Shown here one piece after another: positions 37,230 to 45,486 of a DNA stretch of 64,000 nt. Below the pieces are notes generated by a model. It was not told where the DNA came from, did no database searches, and was given only the letters and a program-made list of their open reading frames with translations. Position numbers and translations under genes: made by a program. How positions within the stretch are numbered: position 1 is the first letter of the stretch; each line of letters begins with the position of its first letter. Origin of the DNA: Gammaproteobacteria bacterium (GTDB lineage Bacteria > Pseudomonadota > Gammaproteobacteria > Burkholderiales > Nitrosomonadaceae); the NCBI GenBank assembly GCA_015709615.1, contig CP054179.1, forward strand, positions 434,001 to 498,000. Direction: 5' to 3'.

Positions 37230-37691
37230 TTATTCGCCGCGACGCTTGGCCAACTCCAGTTTCAGAATCGCCGTGAAGCTGGTATTGAAATGCGAGCGCA
37301 CGAGCGTGATTTGATCCTTGGATAAGCACGCAATCTTATGAAGTTTCTCGAGATTATCCAAATTCCCAGCCAGCAGCTGCGTCTCTTGCGTGGTGATGTC
37401 ATTTTTTGGAATCGCGGCGGCGCGTACCGTGATTGCGCTGATATCAACCTTGGCTTCATCGTAAAATGGCTTGTGGTTTTCGTAGGTGCACTCCGGCAAG
37501 CCTTCCACCGATTCCAGTGCCACCAGGTGGGCTTCGGTTTTCCGCTGTAAATCGGTCACTGCCCTGTCGGTCATCTCGTCATAACTGCTGATGAGTTTTA
37601 CCGTGCAACCGGATACTGCGAGTGATACTGCAAGACAAACGGAAATTAAAAATACAGTGAATTGCGGTGTTCTTCGATCCATTTTCATCAT
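37230..37691 (-). CDS. Small lipoprotein, unknown
   Basis: A 153-residue protein with a lipoprotein signal ('FLISVCLAVSLAVSGC', Cys at about 29). The mature part is helical and charged: 'YDEMTDRAVTDLQRKTEAHLVALES', a 'CTYENHKPFYDEAKVDISAITVRA' segment and a final 'HFNTSFTAILKLELAKRRGE'. GGAGGTGAC precedes the ATG pair. First gene of a two-gene operon with the small helical protein. Function unknown. Confidence 0.72.
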   Translation of the reverse strand: MMKMDRRTPQFTVFLISVCLAVSLAVSGCTVKLISSYDEMTDRAVTDLQRKTEAHLVALESVEGLPECTYENHKPFYDEAKVDISAITVRAAAIPKNDITTQETQLLAGNLDNLEKLHKIACLSKDQITLVRSHFNTSFTAILKLELAKRRGE

Positions 37692-37801
37692 ATGTCACCT
37701 CCTGTTGGCTACTGCCTGGCAAATCAACGGGAAAGCCTCACCTAAACATCATGCACCCGTCATTGTAAGAAAATTATCAATCGGTTGCGCCCATTGTCAG
37801 T

Positions 37802-38335
37802 TCAACCGGCGGCTTTTGCCATCTCGATTGCCCGCATCACCATGTCACGCGCTTCGGCGGAATCGCCCCAGCGGCCGACGCGCACCCATTTCTCCGGTTC
37901 GAGATCCTTGTAATGCGTAAAGAAATGCTCGATCTGCTGAAACACGATATCCGGCAGATCGTCGCGTTCGACCACATGCGCGTAGTAAGGAAACGTTTTG
38001 TTATCCGGCACGCAGATCAGCTTTTCATCCCCGCCGTGCTCATCTTCGAGGTGCAGCAGCGCAATCGGCCGGGCGCGCACCACACAACCGGCGAGAAACG
38101 GCGAACGGGCAATCACCAGCGCATCGAGCGGATCGCCGTCATCGCACAGCGTGTGCGGAACAAAACCATAATTGGCCGGATAGCGCATTGGTGTATGCAA
38201 GATCCGGTCGACAAACAAAGCGCCGGATCGTTTATCGAATTCATACTTGACGGGCTCGCCGCCGGTTGGAACTTCAATAATGACGTTGACGTTGTCGGGC
38301 ACATTGGCACCGACGGGAATGGCGCTGATATCCAT
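37802..38335 (-). CDS. ppa: Inorganic pyrophosphatase
   Basis: A 177-residue family I soluble pyrophosphatase that hydrolyses PPi and drives biosynthesis. Active-site segments are 'VNVIIEVPTGGEPVKYEFDKRSGALFVDRIL' (Glu, Lys, Arg), 'YPANYGFVPHTLCDDGDPLDALVI' (the D-x-D-P-x-D metal site), 'GDEKLICVPDNK' and 'HYKDLEPEKWVRVGRWG'. Normal length. Confidence 0.96.
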   Translation of the reverse strand: MDISAIPVGANVPDNVNVIIEVPTGGEPVKYEFDKRSGALFVDRILHTPMRYPANYGFVPHTLCDDGDPLDALVIARSPFLAGCVVRARPIALLHLEDEHGGDEKLICVPDNKTFPYYAHVVERDDLPDIVFQQIEHFFTHYKDLEPEKWVRVGRWGDSAEARDMVMRAIEMAKAAG

Positions 38336-38451
38336 GGAATTTAATTTCTCGCTGATTGGGAAGGAAATAGAATCGGTCTTTTTGATCGGCTTTGAGTGTA
38401 CTGGTGACTCCCCGCACTGTCAAACCGCCGCGTCCGGTGCATAATCATTCT

Positions 38452-39297
38452 TTAGCGCTTGTTCAAAGGCGACCAGGGATAATCCCGCACATGCGCCCGC
38501 AATTCCTCGTCACGATAACGATTAACTCGCAGCACGGCCAGAACGGTCACCATCACGATCGGCAGCGTGAATATCAGCAATCCGGTCAGCGCAATCAGAT
38601 ACTCACCGATCCACACCGTGACAATCCAATTAAAAATCAACACCGACAAATAAAGAACCGGCCCGAGCAACGAGCGGAACGGCATCGCAAATACCCCGCG
38701 CGGCGCCGTGTCGTCGCGTTTGCGGTCGATCCGTTGAAAAGCGGCTACCAGCACGAAACTGGTCAACAACCAACCGGCATAGTTTGAAACCGGCACGCCG
38801 AAGTGCAATCCATCTTCATAGTAGCCGTAGATCTGCCCGAGAAACCAGCGATTACCTTGTAACGCCACCGGATCGATGATGATGTCCAGAAACGTTTGCA
38901 GAAAAGCGCCCAGCACCAGCGCAGCCCACGACTGCCGGATAGCGCGCGTTTCCAGCGTGATTAAATCCGCGCCTTTGACCGCTAGGGGCGACAGGATGAA
39001 TAAGGCCGTCGTGTAGCTGCAATACGTCAGAAAGACATACGACAGCGAATCGAAAAAAGGCACCCCCCACACCCACAACTCGCGTTGGCTGGTGTCGTCG
39101 ATGTAATAATACCAACCGTAAGGAAACCCGGTGGTAATCGAAAGTTTCTCCGAGGTAAATGCGATGAGGTAACCGGCGACAGCAAAAATCAGCGTCTTGC
39201 GCCAGCCCACATGCGGCACGCAAGCCAGCAGAAAGGCCGCAAAAAAACTGAATACATACGGCCGCATGACAAGCGTGTCAATGAGGACATCAAACAT
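38452..39297 (-). CDS. CruF-like carotenoid biosynthesis membrane protein
   Basis: A 281-residue protein with about seven TM helices and the pattern of the carotenoid biosynthesis family PF04240 (CruF, bisanhydrobacterioruberin hydratase): 'FTSEKLSITTGFPYGWYYY', 'GVPFFDSLSYVFLTYCSY', 'WAALVLGAFLQTFLDIIIDPVAL', and 'GVPVSNYAGWLLTSFVL'. The conserved acidic residues in helices (E of TSEK, D of FFDS, D of DIIIDP) are present. No other carotenoid gene lies nearby, so the true substrate is uncertain. Confidence 0.82.
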   Translation of the reverse strand: MFDVLIDTLVMRPYVFSFFAAFLLACVPHVGWRKTLIFAVAGYLIAFTSEKLSITTGFPYGWYYYIDDTSQRELWVWGVPFFDSLSYVFLTYCSYTTALFILSPLAVKGADLITLETRAIRQSWAALVLGAFLQTFLDIIIDPVALQGNRWFLGQIYGYYEDGLHFGVPVSNYAGWLLTSFVLVAAFQRIDRKRDDTAPRGVFAMPFRSLLGPVLYLSVLIFNWIVTVWIGEYLIALTGLLIFTLPIVMVTVLAVLRVNRYRDEELRAHVRDYPWSPLNKR

Positions 39298-39465
39298 GAA
39301 TGACTCCTTGGCTGATGAACAAACTTCAGCGCGATGGTGAGGATAAATGGGTTAAGTACTCGGTAATCTCTATAGAAGATAAGCCGATTTTTGTGATGCA
39401 AGATTTAATGTGTTTGATTAGGGTAATTTTCACCCTGGATGACGCTGGCTTATCCAGGCTACTGG

Positions 39466-39579
39466 CTACGCTGTTTTCTTAAACAGTTCCAGCAAAAACT
39501 GATATAACCACGATCCGCCGTAGGCAATGGCGGCGATCATCAATATTACCGCAGCGCCGGATATAATTTTATCCATCAT
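39466..39579 (-). CDS. 37-residue single-TM membrane peptide
   Basis: This ORF is too short for routine calling. It begins with two consecutive ATG codons, has a strong AAGGGGTG Shine-Dalgarno 6 nt upstream, and encodes Met-Met-Asp-Lys followed by a hydrophobic helix ('IISGAAVILMIAAIAYGGSWLY') and an amphipathic basic end ('FLLELFKKTA'). This is the profile of small inner-membrane proteins that modulate larger complexes. Fourteen leader bases (39584-39597) are identical to the leader of flhD. Downstream of the repeat-protein gene on the same strand. Confidence 0.6.
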   Translation of the reverse strand: MMDKIISGAAVILMIAAIAYGGSWLYQFLLELFKKTA

Positions 39580-39686
39580 TATTTCACCCCTTTCAGTCCT
39601 TCGATATTGATAATTCTATCCCAACGGGCATTCATACACGCATATCAACCTCGACAGTCTATTCATTCTCATATTGTTTCTGGACG

Positions 39687-40586
39687 CTATTCCTCGAATG
39701 AACAATCCTTCCCGGTCATTTTATTCAGGACAGTATTGTACAAGCTGGCATTTTCCATTGAAGGCTCGGAAACCAGTAAATGCATCATTTGGGCGCAGTT
39801 GGCATTGGGTGCATTGATCAATGCGAGCACCAGGAAATGTGTTGGCGAATCGATGGCAGCCAAGCGGTCGAAAAGATCTTGCGGTAACGCTGAATTGGCA
39901 GCAAGAGCCGCCAGAACATAGGTTTTGTATAATCCATGACGGACAGGATCGGCAACGTTGGCGTCGCTCATCGTAGCCGCAATCAATTTTTCCATGATCG
40001 TTCGCGAAATGTTGCGATTACCGGCCAATCCCGCAACTCGCTCATAAATCAGCGGCCCTGCCGCGATTTTCTCCAAAATCGCCAGCGGCGTACTGGCGTT
40101 GGCGCCAACTTGCTGCACTATCGCATCATCACCGGACTCCACCAGCGTTTCGAGCATAGTCGAAGGCGTTGACGGATGCTGCGCCAGCGCGATATCTACT
40201 TCCCTGCGCCCCTAAGGAATCCAGCGCTGGCTGATTTCCTCAAGCGCTTGCGGTGTAGAATCCGGATGCTTCGCAACCGATAGCGCACTGTGCTGCACGA
40301 AAAAGCTGAACCCGGCGAATGAGAAAACACCCACGAACACTGTGGCGATGCGTACATTTTTACTTTTCCATGAAGACCTGCCGGAACTCAGGTCAAGCAA
40401 AGCAAAAATAGTGTAAACCAAAGCCCATCCAGCGCCCGCAGCCGGAAAACCATAAACGGGGATAAATATCAAACCGATAGCCGCTGTTGAGCTATCCGAG
40501 GTAAAAACAGCATGCACAATATACACCGCCGCACCGATGAAACCAGCATAAGCTCCGGTTGTTAGAATAGCTTTTCGATTTTGCAT
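39687..40586 (-). pseudogene. Membrane protein with leucine-rich-variant-like repeats, split by one in-frame TAG
   Basis: The first ORF (40586 to 40212) encodes three hydrophobic helices and one repeat 'ALSVAKHPDSTPQALEEISQ', then stops at TAG (40214-40212). The same frame continues without a frameshift: 'GRREVDIALAQHPSTPSTMLETL', then further repeats of about 26 residues ('VGANASTPLAILEKIA', 'AGNRNISRTIMEKLI', 'AANSALPQDLFDRLA') to 39687. The repeats match the leucine-rich-variant pattern A-x-x-P-x-T-P-x-x-x-L-E-x-L. A repeat on each side of the stop shows a single gene of about 298 codons, interrupted by a nonsense mutation or by a readthrough stop. AAAGGAG precedes the first ATG. Function unknown. 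Confidence 0.78.
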
Positions 40587-40604
40587 CCCGCTCCTTTTTC
40601 CGGA

Positions 40605-41288
40605 TTACCTTGTTTTTGACCCATCTTGGTTTTCATATTTCCGAAGTTCTGGGAAAGGGTCTTGGGGGTCACACATGTCACCACGTTTCCATCGCGATGC
40701 GCAAACCCAATCTCTAAAGGTAAATCGATAAACAATCAACCCCACAATATCGTTATCCTCAATAAAAGCCGTAATGCCTCGGGTTTTCCATATTTTGACA
40801 CGCTGCATATCCTCACGAATTTCCTCTTTATCTGGCTTTCCATAACGTGTAATTAGCTTTGACAAAACAATCGGTGTGTTTGGTTGCCAGCGTATATCAT
40901 CAACTTTCCATGGTTCTGTATTGGGTTCGGACAAATATTTACCTATTGTTTCTTCATAGGAACGTAGGATGTATTTTTCTTCTTCGGAAAGTCGTTCGCC
41001 ACGATCTTTCTTCTCGGTTAGTCGAGCAGATTCGCGCTTGGCCACAGACAATTCATCTTCAAACAGAAACGCGATCACCCCGTCGATTCCTTCGCCCCGT
41101 ATTTGTACGAGGCGCTGGTATGGCTTTAGCCAAGCAGGCTTTAGTTCTTCAAACTTGGCGTTGGGAAACAGGTTGCGAACGTCTGAAACTGCAGCTCCAG
41201 GGAATACACCAAAATATTGATCTGCATAGGAAGGGGTTGCGCTGACGAGAAGAGCAATAACGGCTACCAATAACTGTCTAAAATACAT
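40605..41288 (-). CDS. Secreted protein, unknown
   Basis: A 227-residue protein with a cleavable signal peptide ('FRQLLVAVIALLVSATPSYA', cut near residue 22). The mature part has 'YFGVFPGAAVSDVRNLFPNAKFEELKP' and 'ITRYGKPDKEEIR', patterns common to periplasmic proteins of the type that compare a computed value or bind a ligand, but no family is recognised. Two Cys near the C-terminus ('DWVCASRWKRGDMCDP') may form a disulfide. It starts a same-strand run with the repeat gene (18-bp gap), so it is possibly co-transcribed. Confidence 0.68.
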   Translation of the reverse strand: MYFRQLLVAVIALLVSATPSYADQYFGVFPGAAVSDVRNLFPNAKFEELKPAWLKPYQRLVQIRGEGIDGVIAFLFEDELSVAKRESARLTEKKDRGERLSEEEKYILRSYEETIGKYLSEPNTEPWKVDDIRWQPNTPIVLSKLITRYGKPDKEEIREDMQRVKIWKTRGITAFIEDNDIVGLIVYRFTFRDWVCASRWKRGDMCDPQDPFPELRKYENQDGSKTR

Positions 41289-41361
41289 AGTACTCCCATG
41301 TAGTTACTAACGACCTGCATTACCTGCCAACGTAGGCGGGCGAAACTCGCTGTAGCCGGGG

Positions 41362-42117
41362 TCAGCATACGGAGGTTGGGCGTCGCCATGGCCACACCCG
41401 AACGAGGTAGGGCGTAAACTCGTAGAACGCGATATCGGACTGGAGAGAGGTATCGGCATACCAAAGCTCGTCGACCGCTTTGGAAAGACCCTCAGGGTAC
41501 GCCTCCTCTACGGCCCCTCGCATGACAATCTCGTTCATGAGTGCGATGTCCTCATTCTCGATAAGGAGGAGTGTAGTGAAGCCCTGCTCCTTATAGGATT
41601 GGAGCTTCTCAGCCTTCCGGTCGACCTGGGAACGCACCCGTGCGCCTAGCTTCGACTCCTTCGGTACAATACGAGCAAAGAACAAGCCGGGCTCGCGGGT
41701 ACTCGACTTCCGCACCATGAACTCGAAAGGAATGCCGGGTGCGGCTTTGATGAGGTGCGGACCATCCTCTAGCTTGGCGGATTCTTTTTTGATCCAATCC
41801 TTCATAACACGTCGGATAGCGCGCCAGTCTTGCCCACGCGTCACAGCCTCATACTGCAAAGTGATGTTCAGGCGAAAGCGGAGACCATGTTTGTCATCTT
41901 CTAGGCCACCGACCGCTTGATTGAACCACTCGCTGTTGCGCCGCTGGTCCGGAATAGAGTCAATGCTGGTGTGCTCGATGGCGAGGTGCCCCGCAATGGC
42001 GTCGATGTCAGGACCAGTGCGATTCTCCTCGTCCGGTCGGCGATCAATCTTCAGACCCGGATACTTTCCGTCAGCGAGGTGCTCGACGAACCTATCGATC
42101 AGAGTTCGATCATCCAT
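41362..42117 (-). CDS. Orphan protein, possible nuclease-like fold
   Basis: A protein of about 251 residues if it starts at 'MDDRTLIDRFVEHLADG'; the frame extends to TTG 42162, and no start has a good ribosome-binding site. 'GPDIDAIAGHLAIEHTSID' (about residues 36-54) has spacing like the P-D-x...E-x-K core of restriction-like nucleases, but with E-H-T where E-x-K is expected, so catalysis is uncertain. It is richer in G+C and Arg than its neighbours, which suggests horizontal acquisition. No partner methyltransferase is adjacent. Confidence 0.6.
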   Translation of the reverse strand: MDDRTLIDRFVEHLADGKYPGLKIDRRPDEENRTGPDIDAIAGHLAIEHTSIDSIPDQRRNSEWFNQAVGGLEDDKHGLRFRLNITLQYEAVTRGQDWRAIRRVMKDWIKKESAKLEDGPHLIKAAPGIPFEFMVRKSSTREPGLFFARIVPKESKLGARVRSQVDRKAEKLQSYKEQGFTTLLLIENEDIALMNEIVMRGAVEEAYPEGLSKAVDELWYADTSLQSDIAFYEFTPYLVRVWPWRRPTSVC

Positions 42118-42234
42118 AAAGCACCACACCATCGCGCAGGCCGGGGCCAGGTCTAGAATCAAGAATTCTCATTTTTACTAATAGCCACATCGTCATCAGT
42201 TTGCTGAAAATATCCATTTTTGATTGCGTTTCAA

Positions 42235-43122
42235 TTATCCCGTCAACAACCGAACCGCCTCCCGATACTTCTCCACCGTCTTTAGTAAAATATGCTCCGG
42301 TAATACCGGCGCAGGCGCTTTTTTATTCCAATCTTGCGTTTCCAACCAGTCGCGCACGAATTGTTTGTCGAAGCTGGGCGGGTTTTGGCCGGGTTGATAT
42401 TGATCGGCGGGCCAGAAGCGGGATGAGTCGGGGGTGAGTACTTCGTCGATCAAGTAGAGTTCGCCTTGCTCGTCCAGGCCGAACTCGAATTTGGTGTCGG
42501 CGATGATGATGCCGCGCGCTAGCGCGTATTCGGCGGCTTCGGAATAGAGCTGGATGGCTTTGGCGCTGACTTTGGCAGTTAATTCCCGGCCGAGCAGTTT
42601 CTCCACTTCGGTGACGGCAATGTTTTCGTCGTGCGCCCCGGCGGCGGCTTTGGTCGATGGCGTGAAAATCGCACCACCAGGCAATTTATCCGCGAGTTTC
42701 AAGCCCGTAGGCAATGGAATGCCGCAGATTGCGCCGGTTTGCTGGTAATCCTTCCAGCCGGAGCCGACCACGTAGCCGCGCACGATGGCTTCGATGGGCA
42801 GCGGTTTCAGGCGGCGGATCACGAATGCGCGCCCTGCCACTTGATCGCGTTCATCAGAGGCCACGACTGATTCCGGCGCAATACCGGTCAGGTGATTCGG
42901 CAGGATATGCGCCAGTTTATCGAACCAGAACTGCGACAACGCGGTGAGGATTTTGCCTTTGCCGGGCACGGCGGTCGGCAGGATCACGTCGAACGCCGAC
43001 AAACGGTCGGTCTGCACGATCAGCAATTTGTCATCGCCGACGGCGTAAATATCGCGGACTTTGCCACGGTGCAAAAATGGCAGGCTTTTGATGGTGGTTT
43101 CAAATAATGCGGTTTCGGTCAT
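42235..43122 (-). CDS. purC: Phosphoribosylaminoimidazole-succinocarboxamide synthase
   Basis: A 295-residue SAICAR synthetase, purine pathway step 7, joining CAIR and aspartate. Motifs are 'RGKVRDIYAVGDDKLLIVQTDRLSAFD' (ATP-binding start), 'FVIRRLKPLPIEAIVRGYVVGSGWKDYQ', 'IADTKFEFGLDEQGELYLIDEVLTPDSSRFW' and 'FDKQFVRDWLE'. It follows purK by 10 bp on the same strand; purE-purK-purC form one operon with purE first. Confidence 0.97.
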   Translation of the reverse strand: MTETALFETTIKSLPFLHRGKVRDIYAVGDDKLLIVQTDRLSAFDVILPTAVPGKGKILTALSQFWFDKLAHILPNHLTGIAPESVVASDERDQVAGRAFVIRRLKPLPIEAIVRGYVVGSGWKDYQQTGAICGIPLPTGLKLADKLPGGAIFTPSTKAAAGAHDENIAVTEVEKLLGRELTAKVSAKAIQLYSEAAEYALARGIIIADTKFEFGLDEQGELYLIDEVLTPDSSRFWPADQYQPGQNPPSFDKQFVRDWLETQDWNKKAPAPVLPEHILLKTVEKYREAVRLLTG

Positions 43123-43132
43123 GGTGTTCGCT

Positions 43133-44266
43133 TTAACTTTGGTCGAGTTGTTGTTTGATGCGCAGCGCTTCGCTCAATGCGGTTTCGATATCGCTGTTCA
43201 ATACGGTGAAATGCCCCATTTTGCGACCGGGGCGCGCTTCGGCTTTTCCATACAGATGCAATTTGGCCGAGGGGTGTTGCAGCACGATATTCCAGTCGGG
43301 ATCACCGTTGCGCCAAACGTCGCCGAGCAAGTTGATCATCACCGCAGGGTTGAGTTGTGCAGTCGAGCCGAGTGGTAAACCGCACAATGTGCGCACTTGC
43401 TGCTCGAATTGCGACGTAACGCAGGCATCGATCGAATAATGCCCGCTGTTGTGCGGACGCGGCGCGATTTCGTTGATCAATAACGTATCGTCATCCAACA
43501 CAAAAAATTCGACGCACAACACGCCTTGATAATTGAGACTCTTCGCAACTTGGCAGGCGATTTCCTGCGCTTTTTCAGCTAACAGCAGAGAAATCCGGGC
43601 AGGTACGATACTGACGTCGAGGATGCCGTTGACATGCTGGTTTTCGGACACCGGAAATGTCGCTACTTGGCCGTCGCGACCGCGCGCGACCACGACCGAA
43701 ATTTCGCTTTTCAGCGGCATGAATTTTTCCAGCACGCACACCGCACGGTTCAATTGTGCATAGGCCGCTGGAAAGTCCGCCGCGCCGGCCACTTTGACTT
43801 GGCCTTTGCCGTCGTAACCGAATTGGCTGACTTTCAGAATGCCGGGAAGCAAGTCCGCGGCATCTTGTTCGGCAAAGTCATCCGGCTGCTGGATGACAGC
43901 AAACGGTGCAACGGTAAAGCCGTTGATGCCGAGAAATTGTTTTTCCGCAATCCTGTTTTGCGCGACCGAAACACTATAGGCATCCGGGCTGACGGCACAA
44001 GTTTTGGCCAGCATTCGTAGCGAATTCGCGGGAATATTCTCAAATTCGGTGGTGACGGCGGCGCATTGCTCGCCCAATTGCTGCAAGGCGTCCGGATCGT
44101 CATAATTCGCGCAAATGCATGCATCGGCAACGCGCCCGGCCGGACTGGCGCTATCGGGATCCAATACCGTGACCCGGTAGCCCATTTGCTGCGCGGCTTG
44201 CACGAACATGCGCCCGAGCTGCCCGCCGCCGAGCACACCGAGCATCGCGCCTGGCATCACCGGCAT
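43133..44266 (-). CDS. purK: N5-carboxyaminoimidazole ribonucleotide synthase
   Basis: A 377-residue ATP-grasp enzyme that carboxylates AIR to N5-CAIR. It has N-terminal 'GVLGGGQLGRMFVQAAQQMGYRVTVLDPD', 'TEFENIPANSL', 'GILKVSQFGYDGKGQ' (ATP-grasp loop), 'CVLEKFMPLKSEISVVVARG', 'CVEFFVLDDDTLLINEIAPRPHNSGHYS'. The start overlaps the purE stop by one base (TAATG), showing translational coupling. Confidence 0.97.
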   Translation of the reverse strand: MPVMPGAMLGVLGGGQLGRMFVQAAQQMGYRVTVLDPDSASPAGRVADACICANYDDPDALQQLGEQCAAVTTEFENIPANSLRMLAKTCAVSPDAYSVSVAQNRIAEKQFLGINGFTVAPFAVIQQPDDFAEQDAADLLPGILKVSQFGYDGKGQVKVAGAADFPAAYAQLNRAVCVLEKFMPLKSEISVVVARGRDGQVATFPVSENQHVNGILDVSIVPARISLLLAEKAQEIACQVAKSLNYQGVLCVEFFVLDDDTLLINEIAPRPHNSGHYSIDACVTSQFEQQVRTLCGLPLGSTAQLNPAVMINLLGDVWRNGDPDWNIVLQHPSAKLHLYGKAEARPGRKMGHFTVLNSDIETALSEALRIKQQLDQS

Positions 44267-44754
44267 TATTGCGGCAACTCGGCGTTGAGAACGGATTCGG
44301 TTTGTTCGCGCCGGTATTCGTTCAATTGCGTGCTGAGTTCGCTGTTAGTGACCGCCAGCAACGCCACGGCGAACAATCCGGCGTTGGCCGCGCCGGCCTG
44401 GCCGATGGCAAACGTCGCGACCGGAACGCCTTTCGGCATTTGCACGATCGACAACAATGAATCCAATCCTTGCAAATGTTTGGAATTGACCGGCACGCCC
44501 AGCACCGGCAGCGTGGTTTTGGCTGCGATCATGCCGGGCAAATGCGCCGCGCCGCCGGCACCGGCGATAATGCATTTGATACCGCGCGCTTTGGCTTCCT
44601 CGGCAAATTGAAACATCAAATCGGGTGTGCGGTGCGCCGAAACCACTTTGGCTTCATGCGCAATATGAAATTCATCCAGAACAGCGACGGCGTGCTGCAT
44701 CACGTCCCAATCGCTGGTACTTCCCATCACGATACTCACCAATGGCTTAATCAT
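44266..44754 (-). CDS. purE: N5-carboxyaminoimidazole ribonucleotide mutase
   Basis: A 162-residue class I PurE that moves the carboxyl group of N5-CAIR to form CAIR. Signature: 'GSTSDWDVMQHAVAVLDEFHIAHEAKVVSAHRTPD' (active-site His and Asp), 'IIAGAGGAAHLPGMIAAKTTLPVLGVPV' and 'MPKGVPVATFAIGQAGAANAGLFAV'. First gene of purEKC. Confidence 0.97.
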   Translation of the reverse strand: MIKPLVSIVMGSTSDWDVMQHAVAVLDEFHIAHEAKVVSAHRTPDLMFQFAEEAKARGIKCIIAGAGGAAHLPGMIAAKTTLPVLGVPVNSKHLQGLDSLLSIVQMPKGVPVATFAIGQAGAANAGLFAVALLAVTNSELSTQLNEYRREQTESVLNAELPQ

Positions 44755-44988
44755 TTCACGGCAACCGGTAAAAAATTAACGATAAAATTCCACTCATAAT
44801 GTTGTACTATCACACCCTGAAAACACGGCTGGCTATTTTATAAGCCTGTGCAATAATCGTGTTATTTATTTGAACGCTGCAATCGATGGACTGCTGGTAT
44901 TATACCCGCCTGCTTTAACAGCGCGCTTTTCACTGATGTGTGTTTTACCAACTCAATATTCATTGACATTGATATAGCCGGTATTTGA

Positions 44989-45420
44989 ATGAATTTTCAA
45001 CGCGGAAAACAGAATAACGAACCGGAAATCAATCTAATCCCGATGATTGATGTGTTGCTGGTCATCCTGATTTTTCTGGTGGTGACCACGACCTATTCGA
45101 AATTCGCCGAACTTGAAATCAGTTTGCCGGAAACCAATGCGGAAAAAGTCGACAAAAACGTCGACAAACCGAATAGCATCGACATCACCGTCAACGCGTT
45201 GGGCGAATACACCATCAATCTCGCCCCGGTCAAATCGGCCAGTATCGAAAGCCTGCGCGATGCTTTGCTGGCGGCGGCCAAAGGTCATGAAGATCCGTTC
45301 ATCATTATCAATGCCGATGCCAAGGCGACGCATCAGTCCGTGATTACGGTCATGGAAGCAGCGCGTCTGGCAGGTTACAATAAAATCACATTCACCACGG
45401 AAACGAGCAATACCCAATAA
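44989..45420 (+). CDS. exbD: ExbD/TolR-family protein
   Basis: A 143-residue proton-motive-force coupling protein with one TM helix near the N-terminus: 'EINLIPMIDVLLVILIFLVVTTTYSK' (about 14-39) holds the Asp needed for proton transfer (M-I-D). The C-terminal periplasmic domain ('DKPNSIDITVNALGEYTINL', 'IINADAKATHQSVITVMEAARLAGYNKITFTTE') fits ExbD. It normally works with ExbB or TolQ and TonB or TolA, but no such gene is adjacent on either side, which is odd. The iron superoxide dismutase starts 66 bp downstream, probably in one transcript. Confidence 0.9.
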   Translation: MNFQRGKQNNEPEINLIPMIDVLLVILIFLVVTTTYSKFAELEISLPETNAEKVDKNVDKPNSIDITVNALGEYTINLAPVKSASIESLRDALLAAAKGHEDPFIIINADAKATHQSVITVMEAARLAGYNKITFTTETSNTQ

Positions 45421-45486
45421 ATAATGGGGGTTCACATGTTTGAACTGTTCAAAAATTACTACAATAAACTTACCAAGGAGGCCACG

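Noticed and set aside
39300..39482. 60-codon plus-strand ORF after the CruF-like gene
   Set aside because: No ribosome-binding site or recognisable feature, and it overlaps the end of the better supported 37-codon gene on the other strand.
41289..41361. Possible attC between the orphan gene and the secreted-protein gene
   Set aside because: GCCCAAC and GTTGGC cores occur at roughly suitable spacing, but the arms do not pair well and the first core lies inside the coding sequence.
44755..44988. Riboswitch upstream of purE or exbD
   Set aside because: No conserved purine-aptamer or other riboswitch core was recognisable, and the region is AT-rich without strong stems.
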